Shown here one piece after another: positions 9,562 through 18,442 of a stretch of 20,314 nt of DNA. This stretch comes from Triparma columacea (lineage: Eukaryota; Sar; Bolidophyceae; Parmales; Triparmaceae). The stretch is taken from the NCBI GenBank assembly GCA_030267965.1, contig BRYA01000501.1, forward strand, positions 1-20,314, in the 5' to 3' direction. Each line of letters opens with the position of its first letter. Position 1 is the first letter of the stretch. The notes beneath the pieces were generated by a model. The model was given only the letters and a program-made list of their open reading frames with translations, was not told where the DNA came from and made no database searches. Position numbers and translations under genes: made by a program.

Positions 9562-12500
9562 TCAAGCGTCAATGTCGAACAATCCCACCCTAAGGATAGA
9601 CATATATGTGAACCCGAGGCAAGCAACACAGGGTGTTATGACCATGAAGATCAACCAAATCATGTCCCCGAACATGCACGTTTTGAACATCTCGTCAACG
9701 CCTGCCTTGTTCATCTTCCTTCTGTCCATGACGTGCAGACAAGCCAGCGTAATCACCCTCATCGTAAAGCCCACCGCGACCATCGGCAAAAAGTTGAAGT
9801 ACCACCCGTCAAGCCCCTGCGTGGACGCGGTATCCATGTCGTTATACGCATAGCCGATGAGCTCAAAGTAGTTGAGCTTTGGATCAGTGTATCCGTACTG
9901 GGGGGGGAGGGCCTTGAAGTCACTAACCAACATCCATTCAACGAACCACTTTGTCGAGCTGGTGAGGCCGACAAAGAGGCTGAGGAAGATACTGTCATTG
10001 ATGTCATGGTGGGTGAGAACCGTCATGCTGCCGCTGAGAATCGTGCCGCAGAGGCAGACAAACATGCAGGAAGCCATCACGACGTTGTCACGGGGGACAA
10101 CCATGCTGAAAACGTAGCCCCATCCTGAACAGAACCAGGCGGTAAGTTGGTAGAGAATGATGTGGCTAGTGAGGGGGCAGAGGCTGGTCCTGAGCTCATA
10201 CCCTGCGACAGCGGCCCAGAGAGCGAAGATAGACTGGAAGATCTGGTCGAGGGTTATCTGAGCGAAGAAGAAGGCGGTGGTGTTGTAGCCGGAGCTACCC
10301 TCGCGCCAGTAGAGCAGTTTGCCGTCACCGAAGCTGCGTAAGGAGGACAACGTGACGAGGACTGGTAGGAGATGGATGTTGGGGAATATGGGGGGGGGCG
10401 AGGTACGCCAAAGGGTTAGTATTGGTTAGTATTAGCTCCGCAAACTGGATAACTCTACTACTACTACTACAACTCACCCACGAAGAGCAAGTTCGCAATC
10501 ATGGCGTACTCATTGCTGCTTGCCAGACTCATTAGCGAAGGGACTGGATATTCTTTCTTTTCCGCGCCTGGGATGGTCATGTTGATGATGACCTCTGCTG
10601 CGACGTCCATTACCTCCGTCTCAGTGTCGATGGGAACGTAGGGGCCTGCAATCTGGGCGGCGAGGTAGGCACTACCAACGACCAGCAACGCGTCGAGGAC
10701 AATCATCTTGAAGCGCCGCGACCTCTGGAGGAAAAGCCTCTCCAAGTAGAGGAAGTACTGCCCGACAAAGCCACTCCTGGGACCCTTGCTGTCAAGGCCG
10801 CCATAGGTATCCTCCTTGTCCTCGTGTATGACAGCTGCCAACTTTTGCCTCCAAGTCTTCTCCAGGTAGTCGATCCTAGTGTTGGCGTTGGCGCCCAGGT
10901 CCTCCTCTTCCTCCTCTTCCTCTTTCCCGGCAGCGAAGCCGGGGGGGGGGGGTCCCGGAGCGAAGCCGCCGAAGCCGACCTTCTTGCCCTTCTGCTTGCC
11001 CTCTTTCTTGAGAGAACCGGAGCTTATATCAAGCATCCAGTCAGCAGGGTTCTCGCCGAAAGGCAGCTTGTAGCCGAGCTGGGTGAAATACTGTGATTGT
11101 GTTGGAGTTAGAGAATTTTGGGTCAGGATTGATTGAGTACATCAGAAAACACCTTGAGTACATCAGAAAAACAACCAAGGGGTGTTTCCTCCGATCATTA
11201 TATTCCCCACTTACATCAACAACTTTCCCCGGAGCACCCTCATAGACCATCTTGCCCCCCTTTGCCAAAATGCAAATCTTGTCGAACTTCTGGAAAATGC
11301 CGTACCTCGGCTGGTGGATCACCATGACCACGGTGGTCCCTCTCCTACTCAGTCTACGAAGCGCAGACAGCGCAACGCTGCTACTGTTGGCGTCGAGGCC
11401 ACTGGTTGGCTCGTCGAGGAACAGCAGCTTCGGCCTGGCCATTAGCTCTACCCCGATGTTGACCCTTTTCCTCTGCCCTCCACTCACGCCCCTCTTCCCC
11501 ACGTCTCCGACGAGGCTGTCCCTCACGTGAACAAGCTGCATGTCCTCTAGGGTCTCGATGGCGAGCTCGTCTATCTCGTCAAATGTAGTCGAGACAGGGA
11601 GCCTAAATCTGCCACTGTAGATCAAATTCTCGTATACGCTCAAATCGCCATGCACAGTGTCATCCTGAGGGACAAAGCCGATGTAATCCTGGAAGTCCGA
11701 GATCTTTCCTTTCTTCCCGTTAACCAGAATCTCCCCGCTGACCCTCCCGTAGTACGCCCTCCCGCAGAGCGCATTTAAAAGGGACGTCTTGCCCGCACCG
11801 CTCCCGCCCATCAACCCGACCATGGTCTTCTCCTCGATCTTTCCATTGACGTCGTCGAGTACCTTGAACTCTTTGCCACCAAGCTTGATGTGAAGGCAAA
11901 GGTTCGTGAACTGGATTTGGACACCCCTCACATTAGGGTCTGTGACCTCGTCAGAGTCTGACTTCTTCTTATTGACCATCATCTTGAAGAATTCTACCGC
12001 AAACACTTCGAAGGTAATTCCGTCATTGTCCATGTTTTTCTTGCTCTTTCCTAGACTACCTAACAGGGCCGATCCGTCGAGGCTCATTCTTCTCGCCAAG
12101 CTGCCCCTCCTATTCACTTTGCCTGACACTGACCTCGTAATACCACCCTCGAAGCCCTCGCCCGTTCCATAGTCGTCGAGGTCAGCTTCTGTCGCGTTCC
12201 CTTGCTGCGTTGTGACGGAATCAGAGCGAGGCGAGTCGCACTAATGAGTAAGGATTGTCGAGAAATGTAGCTTTCAAGCTTACAATTTGTCCAGACTCAA
12301 TATTCTAACTCTTCTCACCTTCACCTTGTTTGCCAAGTCCTCGACGAAGGCTCTTTGTTGCTTTGTCTCCCTCTTGTCCCTCGTCGGTTTGCTTTCCTTC
12401 TCTCTCTGACTTCCCTTGCTCTGGCTGCCTTTGTTCATGATTATCCTGAGCTCTGCGTCGGTGAGGGACTTGCCGAGTCTGCGTGGAGAGAAGCGGGGGC

Positions 12501-14456
12501 GGAACGGGGGGAAAGGAGGTTTAGCATAAAGCGCAGCAGGCACAACGTGACGGTCGTATGAATAATTTTTCGCCTCCTCACCTCGTGTCCTTGAGCTCCT
12601 TGAAGTTGATCAATCCGTCGCCGTCCTTGTCGATGGACTTAAAAATAGCTCTAATCTCCTCGTACGTGGGGATGTCGTTTTTCGCGACCTTCTGCTGCGT
12701 CCTTATGGAGAACGCCCTTTTAGTGCCACTGTTAGCCCTAGTCCTCATGCTAAGGGTCCCGGAGTGGACTTTGACACCTCCTGAGGATTCGCCCATGGAC
12801 CTTCCTTCCATGATTGGCGAGGGCAAAGATCCAAACCCTCCTATTATTGGAGCGACGCTGCTCTTCTGCTTCGTCTTGTTGGGGACGATGGTGCTCTTCA
12901 CCGCTGATCGCCACATGTTGGTAGTTTTGGGCTTTTCAACGCGGTCAGAGAGCCGCCTCTCGTGCTTGCTATTCCTATCGCCGTCGAGGATGCCGTCCTC
13001 AGAGGGCCTTTGAGATTCAAGAACTGCGGAAAAGGATGGTTTCTTCATGGTTTTCTTGCGAGTGAAGGCATTGAGAATAGTCTTGACCCTCTTCTGTGCC
13101 CTGAAGGTCTTGGATGGGTCAGCGGTACTTTCCCTCGCTTCGTCCAGATCGCCTCCGCCCATGCGCAGCGCGACGAGCTCCTCCATCAGGAAGTCCTGCT
13201 GCACGTTCTCCACCCTCCTGCCCTCAAAAACGCTCTGCTCGTACTGCTTGTTCAGCCTGTCGTTAATGAACATAATCAGCCCGATAACAGCCACCAAGAA
13301 AAGGACGATGCTAGCAGTTATTATCTGGACAACGGACTGTGGCTCGTTGAAGATGGCGCCCGGGCCACACTTGGGGTCTGAGCATTTGAATTCATACCTC
13401 TGTGTCTTTGGGGGGCAAAAGTAGCCCTCGGGGCAAAGGATCTGTACCTCGGGCGTGGGGCAGTAGTACCCTCCGGGGCACCAGCTAAGATACCCGTCCC
13501 CGGGGCAGTAGGACCCGTCGAACATCCCGCTCGGTATTTGCGAGGAATTGGTTGAATTTGTGGAGTTTCCACCGGAATCCGCTTCGACCCAAGATGTTGA
13601 GGTGGTCCCCCTCGCACTCTCCACGACGTCGGTGCAGTTGACAGTGACGCCCTTGCTGCATATGAGCCCAGGGGGGCACTTCTCCGGCCACTCCCCCTTG
13701 TCGCACCTGTACCCGTCAGGGCAAAGGTTGTCAAAGTAGTACCCGCTGGCCGCCACCGTCATCGGCGGGCAGCTCTGCCCGTTAAGGCACTTCTGGCAAC
13801 AGCCGGCCCTCTTGCTCATAACCTCACTGTCACTATCTGGAATCGCGTCGTAAGGGTCCAATGCCACGCACTGGAATCCTGCTTCGCACGCTGTTGAAGG
13901 TTCGTTAATGTAGTCGAGGCCAAGGTAGGTAGAGATGTTTACGAAGCCGTTGTCCAGCATGTAGTAGCCATTTAGGCGAGAACAAGGGACGCAGGTGGGC
14001 TCAATGTAGGTTGAGTTTGGGTTCTGGGGGGGGAGGGGGAGTGGGGGTGGCGAGGTTTTAGAGGGTTTGGAGGGGGAATGGGGGCGCGAAAAGGGCGGCG
14101 TATCGAAAGGTTGACGGACCCACACTTACCTCAACGATGTAGTGCACCATCCCTGTAGTGTTCATACCAACCTCGCATTTGGCTGGGTTGTTTAGTTCTC
14201 GACAGCCGTTCTCGAACGGCGCGACCATGTCCTCGAGCAAGAAGTCCCTTTCTGTCATCTCCAGCGCCCCCATTGAAACATTGTAGCAGGTACTAGTCCT
14301 GTTGCATTGGAGTGGGCTAACACCCTCGGCTGTGCTTGAATATGTTCCGGCCATCAGCTTACTTGAGATCTCATTGATTCCGTCACAGCAGTCCTGTGAC
14401 GTATCGCCGAGGTCGGCACCATTGAGGTCTAGTATGCACTTCTTGTAAGCTGCCAT
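9562..14456 (-). CDS. ABCG-type half-transporter with Cys-rich ectodomain and EF-hand, six exons
   Basis: Proposed exons in gene order: 14456-14130, 14023-12582, 12478-12319, 12240-11215, 11090-10478 and 10361-9562. Together they give 1455 aa, with every junction GT-AG and in frame. Domains in order are a Cys-rich region (residues 1-335) with repeats such as CPGGYYC and CPEGYFCPP, then TM1 (about 338-361). A cytosolic linker holds one EF-hand (loop D574-E585, DKDGDGLINFKE). The ABC domain has Walker A GSGAGK (Lys 794), signature VSGGQ (895-899), Walker B LLFLDEP (Asp 919, Glu 920) and the switch His 952 in VIHQP. An ABC2-type membrane domain with about six helices fills residues 1110-1455. 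The architecture matches the plant ABCG24/ABCG28 class, which exports lipids or other hydrophobic cargo as dimers; the cargo here is unknown. No cleavable signal peptide is visible before the Cys-rich region. An acidic and proline-rich low-complexity insert lies after the ABC domain. Confidence 0.92.
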
Positions 14457-14749
14457 TGGCTTGGTCAGAAGAGGTGGACGAGGAAAGGTTTGCTGGAGGG
14501 TTTTGGAGAGAAGGTAAAAGCAGGGGGGGTAAAATGAGAACAGGAACGGAAGGTTTCGAGTTCCTCGTACACGGGGGGGTGGGGGATGAAGTTGGTGGTG
14601 AGTCCAGGGGGTAAGGGGAGGAGGAGTTGGAAGGTTTAGTGTTGGATCCTAAAACCGTCCCCGATGTGTGTGGTGTGGCAGGATTCCTTAATTAAATTTA
14701 GAAGACTGTGTTTCAAAGAACAAATACAACATCTATCCCACCCACGACC
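14457..14749. promoter_or_regulatory. Upstream region of the ABCG gene and 3' flank of the isomerase gene
   Basis: This 293-bp gap lies between two genes transcribed in the same (minus) direction. On the minus strand it is pyrimidine-rich with several C-runs and an AT-rich patch TTTAATTAAGG near 14690. The only other minus-strand ATG (near 14732) opens a 14-codon frame. I find no upstream hydrophobic exon that would supply a signal peptide for the ABCG protein. Confidence 0.4.
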
Positions 14750-15756
14750 TCATAGCTTCGAGAGCAGGTTTGTCGCAGCTTCTTCAACCTCTCCTGAATT
14801 AATCCTCTCTCTAATGACCATCAGCTGTCGTGAGGAGTGAAGCGTCAGACGTAGCGAAGTTGGTTTAGTCGCCCCTTGGGTCCACGGCCTCGGAGGCCAC
14901 CTGTGTCCCCGGGCCCCGTATCGCTGTGACCCTTTATTCTTGGCCGTCGCGGCGCCTCCTGCTGCTTGTATGTTGGAAACGAGGGGCAAACCCCAAACTC
15001 TACAAGCTAACTCACACACACACACACACTACGCACACACACGCACACGCTACGCACCTCCCTCATGGCCGCATTCTTCAAGCCTTCCCTCTTGTGCCCC
15101 CTTGATAGCTTGACGTAATTCCTAGCGGTCCTCCCGAAGTTGTGATTCGACTCAAACGCATCTCTCAATCTCTTCAAGGTATTTTTTAAGGGGTCCTCAC
15201 CGCTTGCGGTAACTCTTAATAAGTTCATCCTCTCGGCCTTTGAGAAGGGTATCCTGTCACCGAAAAGCAGCGCGTCAGCTGCGTTGGTTCTACCGCAGGC
15301 ATTCTGTAAGAGGATGGATGAGGAGAATTCAGGTGGGAGGCAGGCCCTGGCAAAAGGGAACCAGACGTAGCTCCTGGGGTGGGGGGAGGCGAGGACCGAA
15401 TCGCAGTGGAGAAGAAAGGTGGCGCCAATGCCTATGGCGGAACCACGGATGCAGGAAAAAAGAAACAGAGGACAATCTATCACTGCCTTCATAAACTTGT
15501 AGGCGGGGAGGGAATTTATGGCATCAGGGTCGTATGAGCCAGGCGTAAGATGATCCATCTGGTCCATAAAGTCAACGCCTGAAGTGAAGAAGTTACCAAG
15601 GTGCGAGAATATGATGAAGTCGTGGGAAGAAGGCGCAGACAGTATTTTGGTAGTCAGTTCTCTGTACATCTCATCAGTGAACGCATTTTTGTTTGGTGCG
15701 TTTAGCTCTATGAGTAGAACACGGGGTATTGGTGTGGAGGATATGCACGTTGGCAT
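14750..15756 (-). CDS. Peroxisomal enoyl-CoA delta-isomerase/hydratase-family protein with C-terminal SKL, two exons
   Basis: Proposed exons are 15756-15058 and 14824-14750, giving 257 aa. The crotonase fold shows RVLLIELNAPNKNAFTDEM at the start, the oxyanion-hole segments NFFTSGVDF (57-63) and RGSAIGIGATFLLHCD (104-119), and PPEFSSS with Glu 143. That Glu sits where ECI2-type isomerases have the catalytic Glu (PEGCSS), so delta3,delta2-enoyl-CoA isomerase is preferred over hydratase. The second exon ends NLLSKL, a canonical PTS1, so the protein should be in peroxisomes and serve beta-oxidation of unsaturated fatty acids. The donor is GTGCGT at 15057 and the acceptor is CGACAG at 14825; without splicing the frame runs into a CA repeat and ends without SKL. 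The start is 60 bp from the divergent plastid-targeted gene. Fold confidence is high; the splice choice is supported by the restored PTS1 and the closing helix. Confidence 0.87.
15011..15050. repeat. CA-dinucleotide microsatellite in an intron
   Basis: CA (TG on the coding strand) repeats broken by TACG units lie just inside the donor end of the isomerase intron. If the intron were read through, they would encode VCVCV-type sequence and then a stop, so they are a good sign that this part is non-coding. Confidence 0.8.
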
Positions 15757-15816
15757 GCGTATGGGTTTATTTTGATTGAAGTGGAAGTGAAAAAAAGATC
15801 CTCAACTTTTTTTGCA
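15757..15816. promoter_or_regulatory. 60-bp divergent promoter between isomerase and thylakoid-lumen candidate
   Basis: The two start codons (minus at 15756, plus at 15817) are separated by only 60 bases, containing A-runs and T-runs (AAAAAAG, CTTTTTTTG). Both 5' UTRs and core promoters must overlap here or lie inside the genes, suggesting a shared bidirectional promoter. No TATA box is evident. Confidence 0.5.
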
Positions 15817-16334
15817 ATGCCTAATTCATCAATAACGCTCCTATTTTTTCTATTTTCAACCGCTTCAGCCTTATTACTACATGTGAGTTTTTAGCTCGTC
15901 AATAAATACAAAAAACACCTTTGAAATCCCTATCTAAACCTTCCGCCTCGGCCTGACACCTCCCCCTCTAGTCCTCTCCTTCCCCCCCCGTATCTCCTCA
16001 GCGCCGTCAGGTATTTCTATCCGTCCTATCCCCCCTTCCATTCCTTCTCACCTCCCCCTCCCTTGCTGACGATGAAGGTCCATCCCTTTTTGACATACCC
16101 ATAACAACGCCTGGGGATAAGGGTTCTAAGGTGGATATGAAACGTACATCATCCCCACCCTCACGTTCAACCTCTTCTTCTTCATCTTCCCCCGGAGGTA
16201 AGGTTGATCCGTACTCTGACGAGGCTCGAAAACAAAAGCGTGAAAAGGCTAACTCAATGTGGGGAGGTAGCAATAAGGGGAAGAAGAAGAACACTACATT
16301 GATCCAGCAGATGCAGGGTGACAAGGCGTTTTAA
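15817..16334 (+). CDS. Putative plastid thylakoid-lumen protein with tripartite leader, two exons
   Basis: Proposed exons are 15817-15882 and 15972-16334, giving 142 aa. Exon 1 encodes an ER signal peptide, MPNSSITLLFFLFSTASA followed by Leu, whose ASA/L site resembles the ASAFAP-type plastid cleavage motif of algae with red complex plastids. Exon 2 starts with a short Ser/Pro transit-like stretch (SSPSPPVSPQ). Then comes twin-Arg RRQVFLSVLSPLPFLL and TSPSLA before an acidic DDEG, matching a Tat-type thylakoid-transfer signal with cleavage after about residue 54. The mature part (about 88 aa) is polar, with a Ser-rich stretch, then DPYSDEARKQKREKANSMW and a basic tail ending MQGDKAF. I do not recognise the family. 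The intron uses GTGAGT at 15883 and CTCTAG at 15966-15971; a second acceptor CTCAG before the RR would drop the ten-residue Ser/Pro stretch. It converges with the aminotransferase. Confidence 0.68.
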
Positions 16335-16531
16335 AGGGGTTTTTTTGGGCGTTAGGCCCACTCTCTCTTTTTTTGAGACTTTCTCTGACGGAAGGTTATT
16401 ATGATATGATGTTTGGTTGGGTGAAAACCATGTGTCTTTGTTATCCTCATGCCGTCCCCTCTCTCATTCCCCCCTTTTGTGAGTTCCCTGCGTTTGTGTT
16501 TTCCTGCCGTTTTCCTGCCCTCTTTCAGTTC

Positions 16532-18331
16532 TTAGCTGTACTTCTTAACAAACCCTTCATGGTGTACCTTAAAAAGTTCCACCGCCCTTTCCATAGTTTC
16601 CTCCTCCGGTAAAAACGTCGTCCTGAATCCGCTCCTCCCTTCTTCCTGTCCGAAACCCTGTGCCGGCACAACGCATATACCCGTTTCCCTCAGTAAGCTA
16701 AGCGCGTACATAGTGTCGACGTTAACCCCTTCCTTCTCCGCCGCCGAGGCGGCATTCGGGGGCATGGTTACCTTGGGGAACACGTACATTGCACCCTCAG
16801 CCTCGTTGCATTCGAATCCCTCGATGTCATTCAGCCCCTTTGCGACCATCTTTGCCCTCCTACCCAAGCTTCCGAATATACCGTCCCTCTCAGCCTTGAA
16901 GCTGGCGTAACTGGGACCGTCGGGGGGAGGTCCCTTGACCATTAGGGACGTCATTACCTGACCGGGGAGACCACTGCAGAGACCGCTGCTTGCGAGCTTG
17001 TAGATCTGACCGACCACCTTTTTAGTGAGGGGTTGGGGAGGGAGAGATTGGGTGAGTGGGAGGTTTTGGAGGTTTCTTTACACCGTTAAAGATGTCCGTG
17101 CCTCTACCTTGCATCTCATCCTTGTTGTTTCAAACCTTGCGATATAAATTCCCCCCCCTTCCCTTCTCTTACCTCCTTGTCGAATCCCGTGAGTTCCATA
17201 TACCCTCCCCTCCTCCCGCACTCTCCGAATATGCCCTTGCTCGTGCTATGGAAGCTCGCGATTTCAACCTCCCCGAGTATGCCCTCCTCCGCGGCAGCCT
17301 TCTTGCAGGAGGTGAACTCCTTGCCGTCGCAGTATACGTTCTCCTGGTAAACCTCGTCCGCGAGTAGGACCAGGCCGTGCTTGAAGCAGAACTTAACAAT
17401 CTCACCAACCGCCTTCCTGCTCAGTACCTGACCCGTGGGGTTACCGGGGTTGATTAGAACGAATGCCTTGACGGTCGTTCCTTTAGCCTTGGCTTCAGCT
17501 AGGCTCCTCTCGAGTTCCTCTACGTTGGCCTCCCATCGGTTACCTTCGTCAAGCGCGTAACCGACCTGCCTACCACCAAGAAGCGCTAGGGTAGCTGAGT
17601 ATATAGGGTACTGCGGTATGGGTATCATGACCCCGTCTTCAGGCCCCGATATGCACGTCGTTAGTATGTGGGAGATCCCGGCGCTAGCACCGTTGGTTAG
17701 GAAGATGTCGTCAGGATCGCAGGGGACGCCGTCACGGGCCTCGCAGAAGGTGGCAACGTCGGAACGGATTCCGGGGACACCCTGGGAGTGGGAGTAGGCG
17801 CCGGTGCCGGAACCACCCATCATTGCTTTTAGCTCGCGAGCGCGATCGATGGCGTCTTGGGGGAAGAGGGTTTGGCAATTTGGGTTATCGATACCTACTT
17901 CCGAGGGTAGGTCTACCAATGCCATGACTTGGCGGGGCCAGGTTAGAGGGGACTGACCTACGGAGTGGGGGTTGCCGATGTTGGTGTAGATGATGGGCTT
18001 TCCCTCTTTTGATAATTTGTCTGCTTCGATAACTACTTTGCCTCTTACTGCCTGTAATTGTGGGTGTGTGTTTGGGTGTGGTGGTTGGTGTGTGGGTTGA
18101 TGTGGGTGATGTGTGTGATGTGTATGAGTGTGTATATGTATATGTATATGTAAAGGGATTTAAAGTAGTTCTTCACGATCCAGTCAGTCGTCAAGTCCAC
18201 AATAAGCACTGTTTTGCAGTCAATTTACTCACATATTCCATATTCACCAGATTTTGGTTCATATTATCAAGTGTAACCTTTGCAACACATCCTAAAGGGA
18301 GTAGGAGACTAAGGAACAGGCAGAACTTCAT
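16532..18331 (-). CDS. Alanine aminotransferase-like PLP enzyme with N-terminal signal sequence, three exons
   Basis: Proposed exons are 18331-18233, 18051-17173 and 17017-16532, giving 487 aa, near the usual 490-500. Splicing restores family hallmarks across both junctions: QNLVNMEY/AVRGKVVIEADKL and GFDKE/VVGQIYKLASSGLC. The PLP Lys is K305 in SFHSTSKGIFGECG; other motifs are LINPGNPTGQVLS, LLADEVYQENVY and ETGICVVPAQGFGQ, and the C-terminus HHEGFVKKYS aligns with ALT ends. It interconverts alanine/2-oxoglutarate and pyruvate/glutamate; glutamate:glyoxylate aminotransferase is a close alternative. There is no PTS1. The chosen start gives MKFCLFLSLLLPLGCVA, a signal-peptide-like leader directly before the catalytic core, implying ER entry or plastid routing. 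An in-frame ATG at 18415 adds 28 basic residues that would bury the leader. The first intron is TG-rich. Confidence 0.9.
18058..18160. repeat. TG-rich simple-sequence tract in aminotransferase intron 1
   Basis: Irregular TGTG, GGGTG and finally TATATG/GTATATG repeats cover most of the acceptor-side half of intron 1 (intron 18052-18232). On the coding strand this is a CA-rich tract just upstream of the TTACAG acceptor. No coding potential is credible here. Confidence 0.8.
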
Positions 18332-18442
18332 CAAGCTGCATTTCTGCCTTTCTTCGGACTTCGCCGCCCACTTTCTCTTTTTCTGCAATTTACTCAAGGC
18401 ACTTATTTTGTTCATGACATATACGCCACATTGTCATTCCAA
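18332..18442. promoter_or_regulatory. Short divergent region between aminotransferase and second methyltransferase
   Basis: About 111 bp separates the chosen start codons (minus at 18331, plus at 18443). If the upstream aminotransferase ATG at 18415 is used, the gap is only 27 bp. As with 15757-15816, a compact bidirectional promoter is implied. No clear elements are visible. Confidence 0.4.

Noticed and set aside
9529..10128. 199-codon plus frame over the last ABCG exon
   Set aside because: It is the antisense shadow of conserved membrane-domain coding sequence.
15005..15060. CA/TACG repeat considered as a CRISPR-like or regulatory array
   Set aside because: It is an ordinary dinucleotide microsatellite without spacers, inside an intron.
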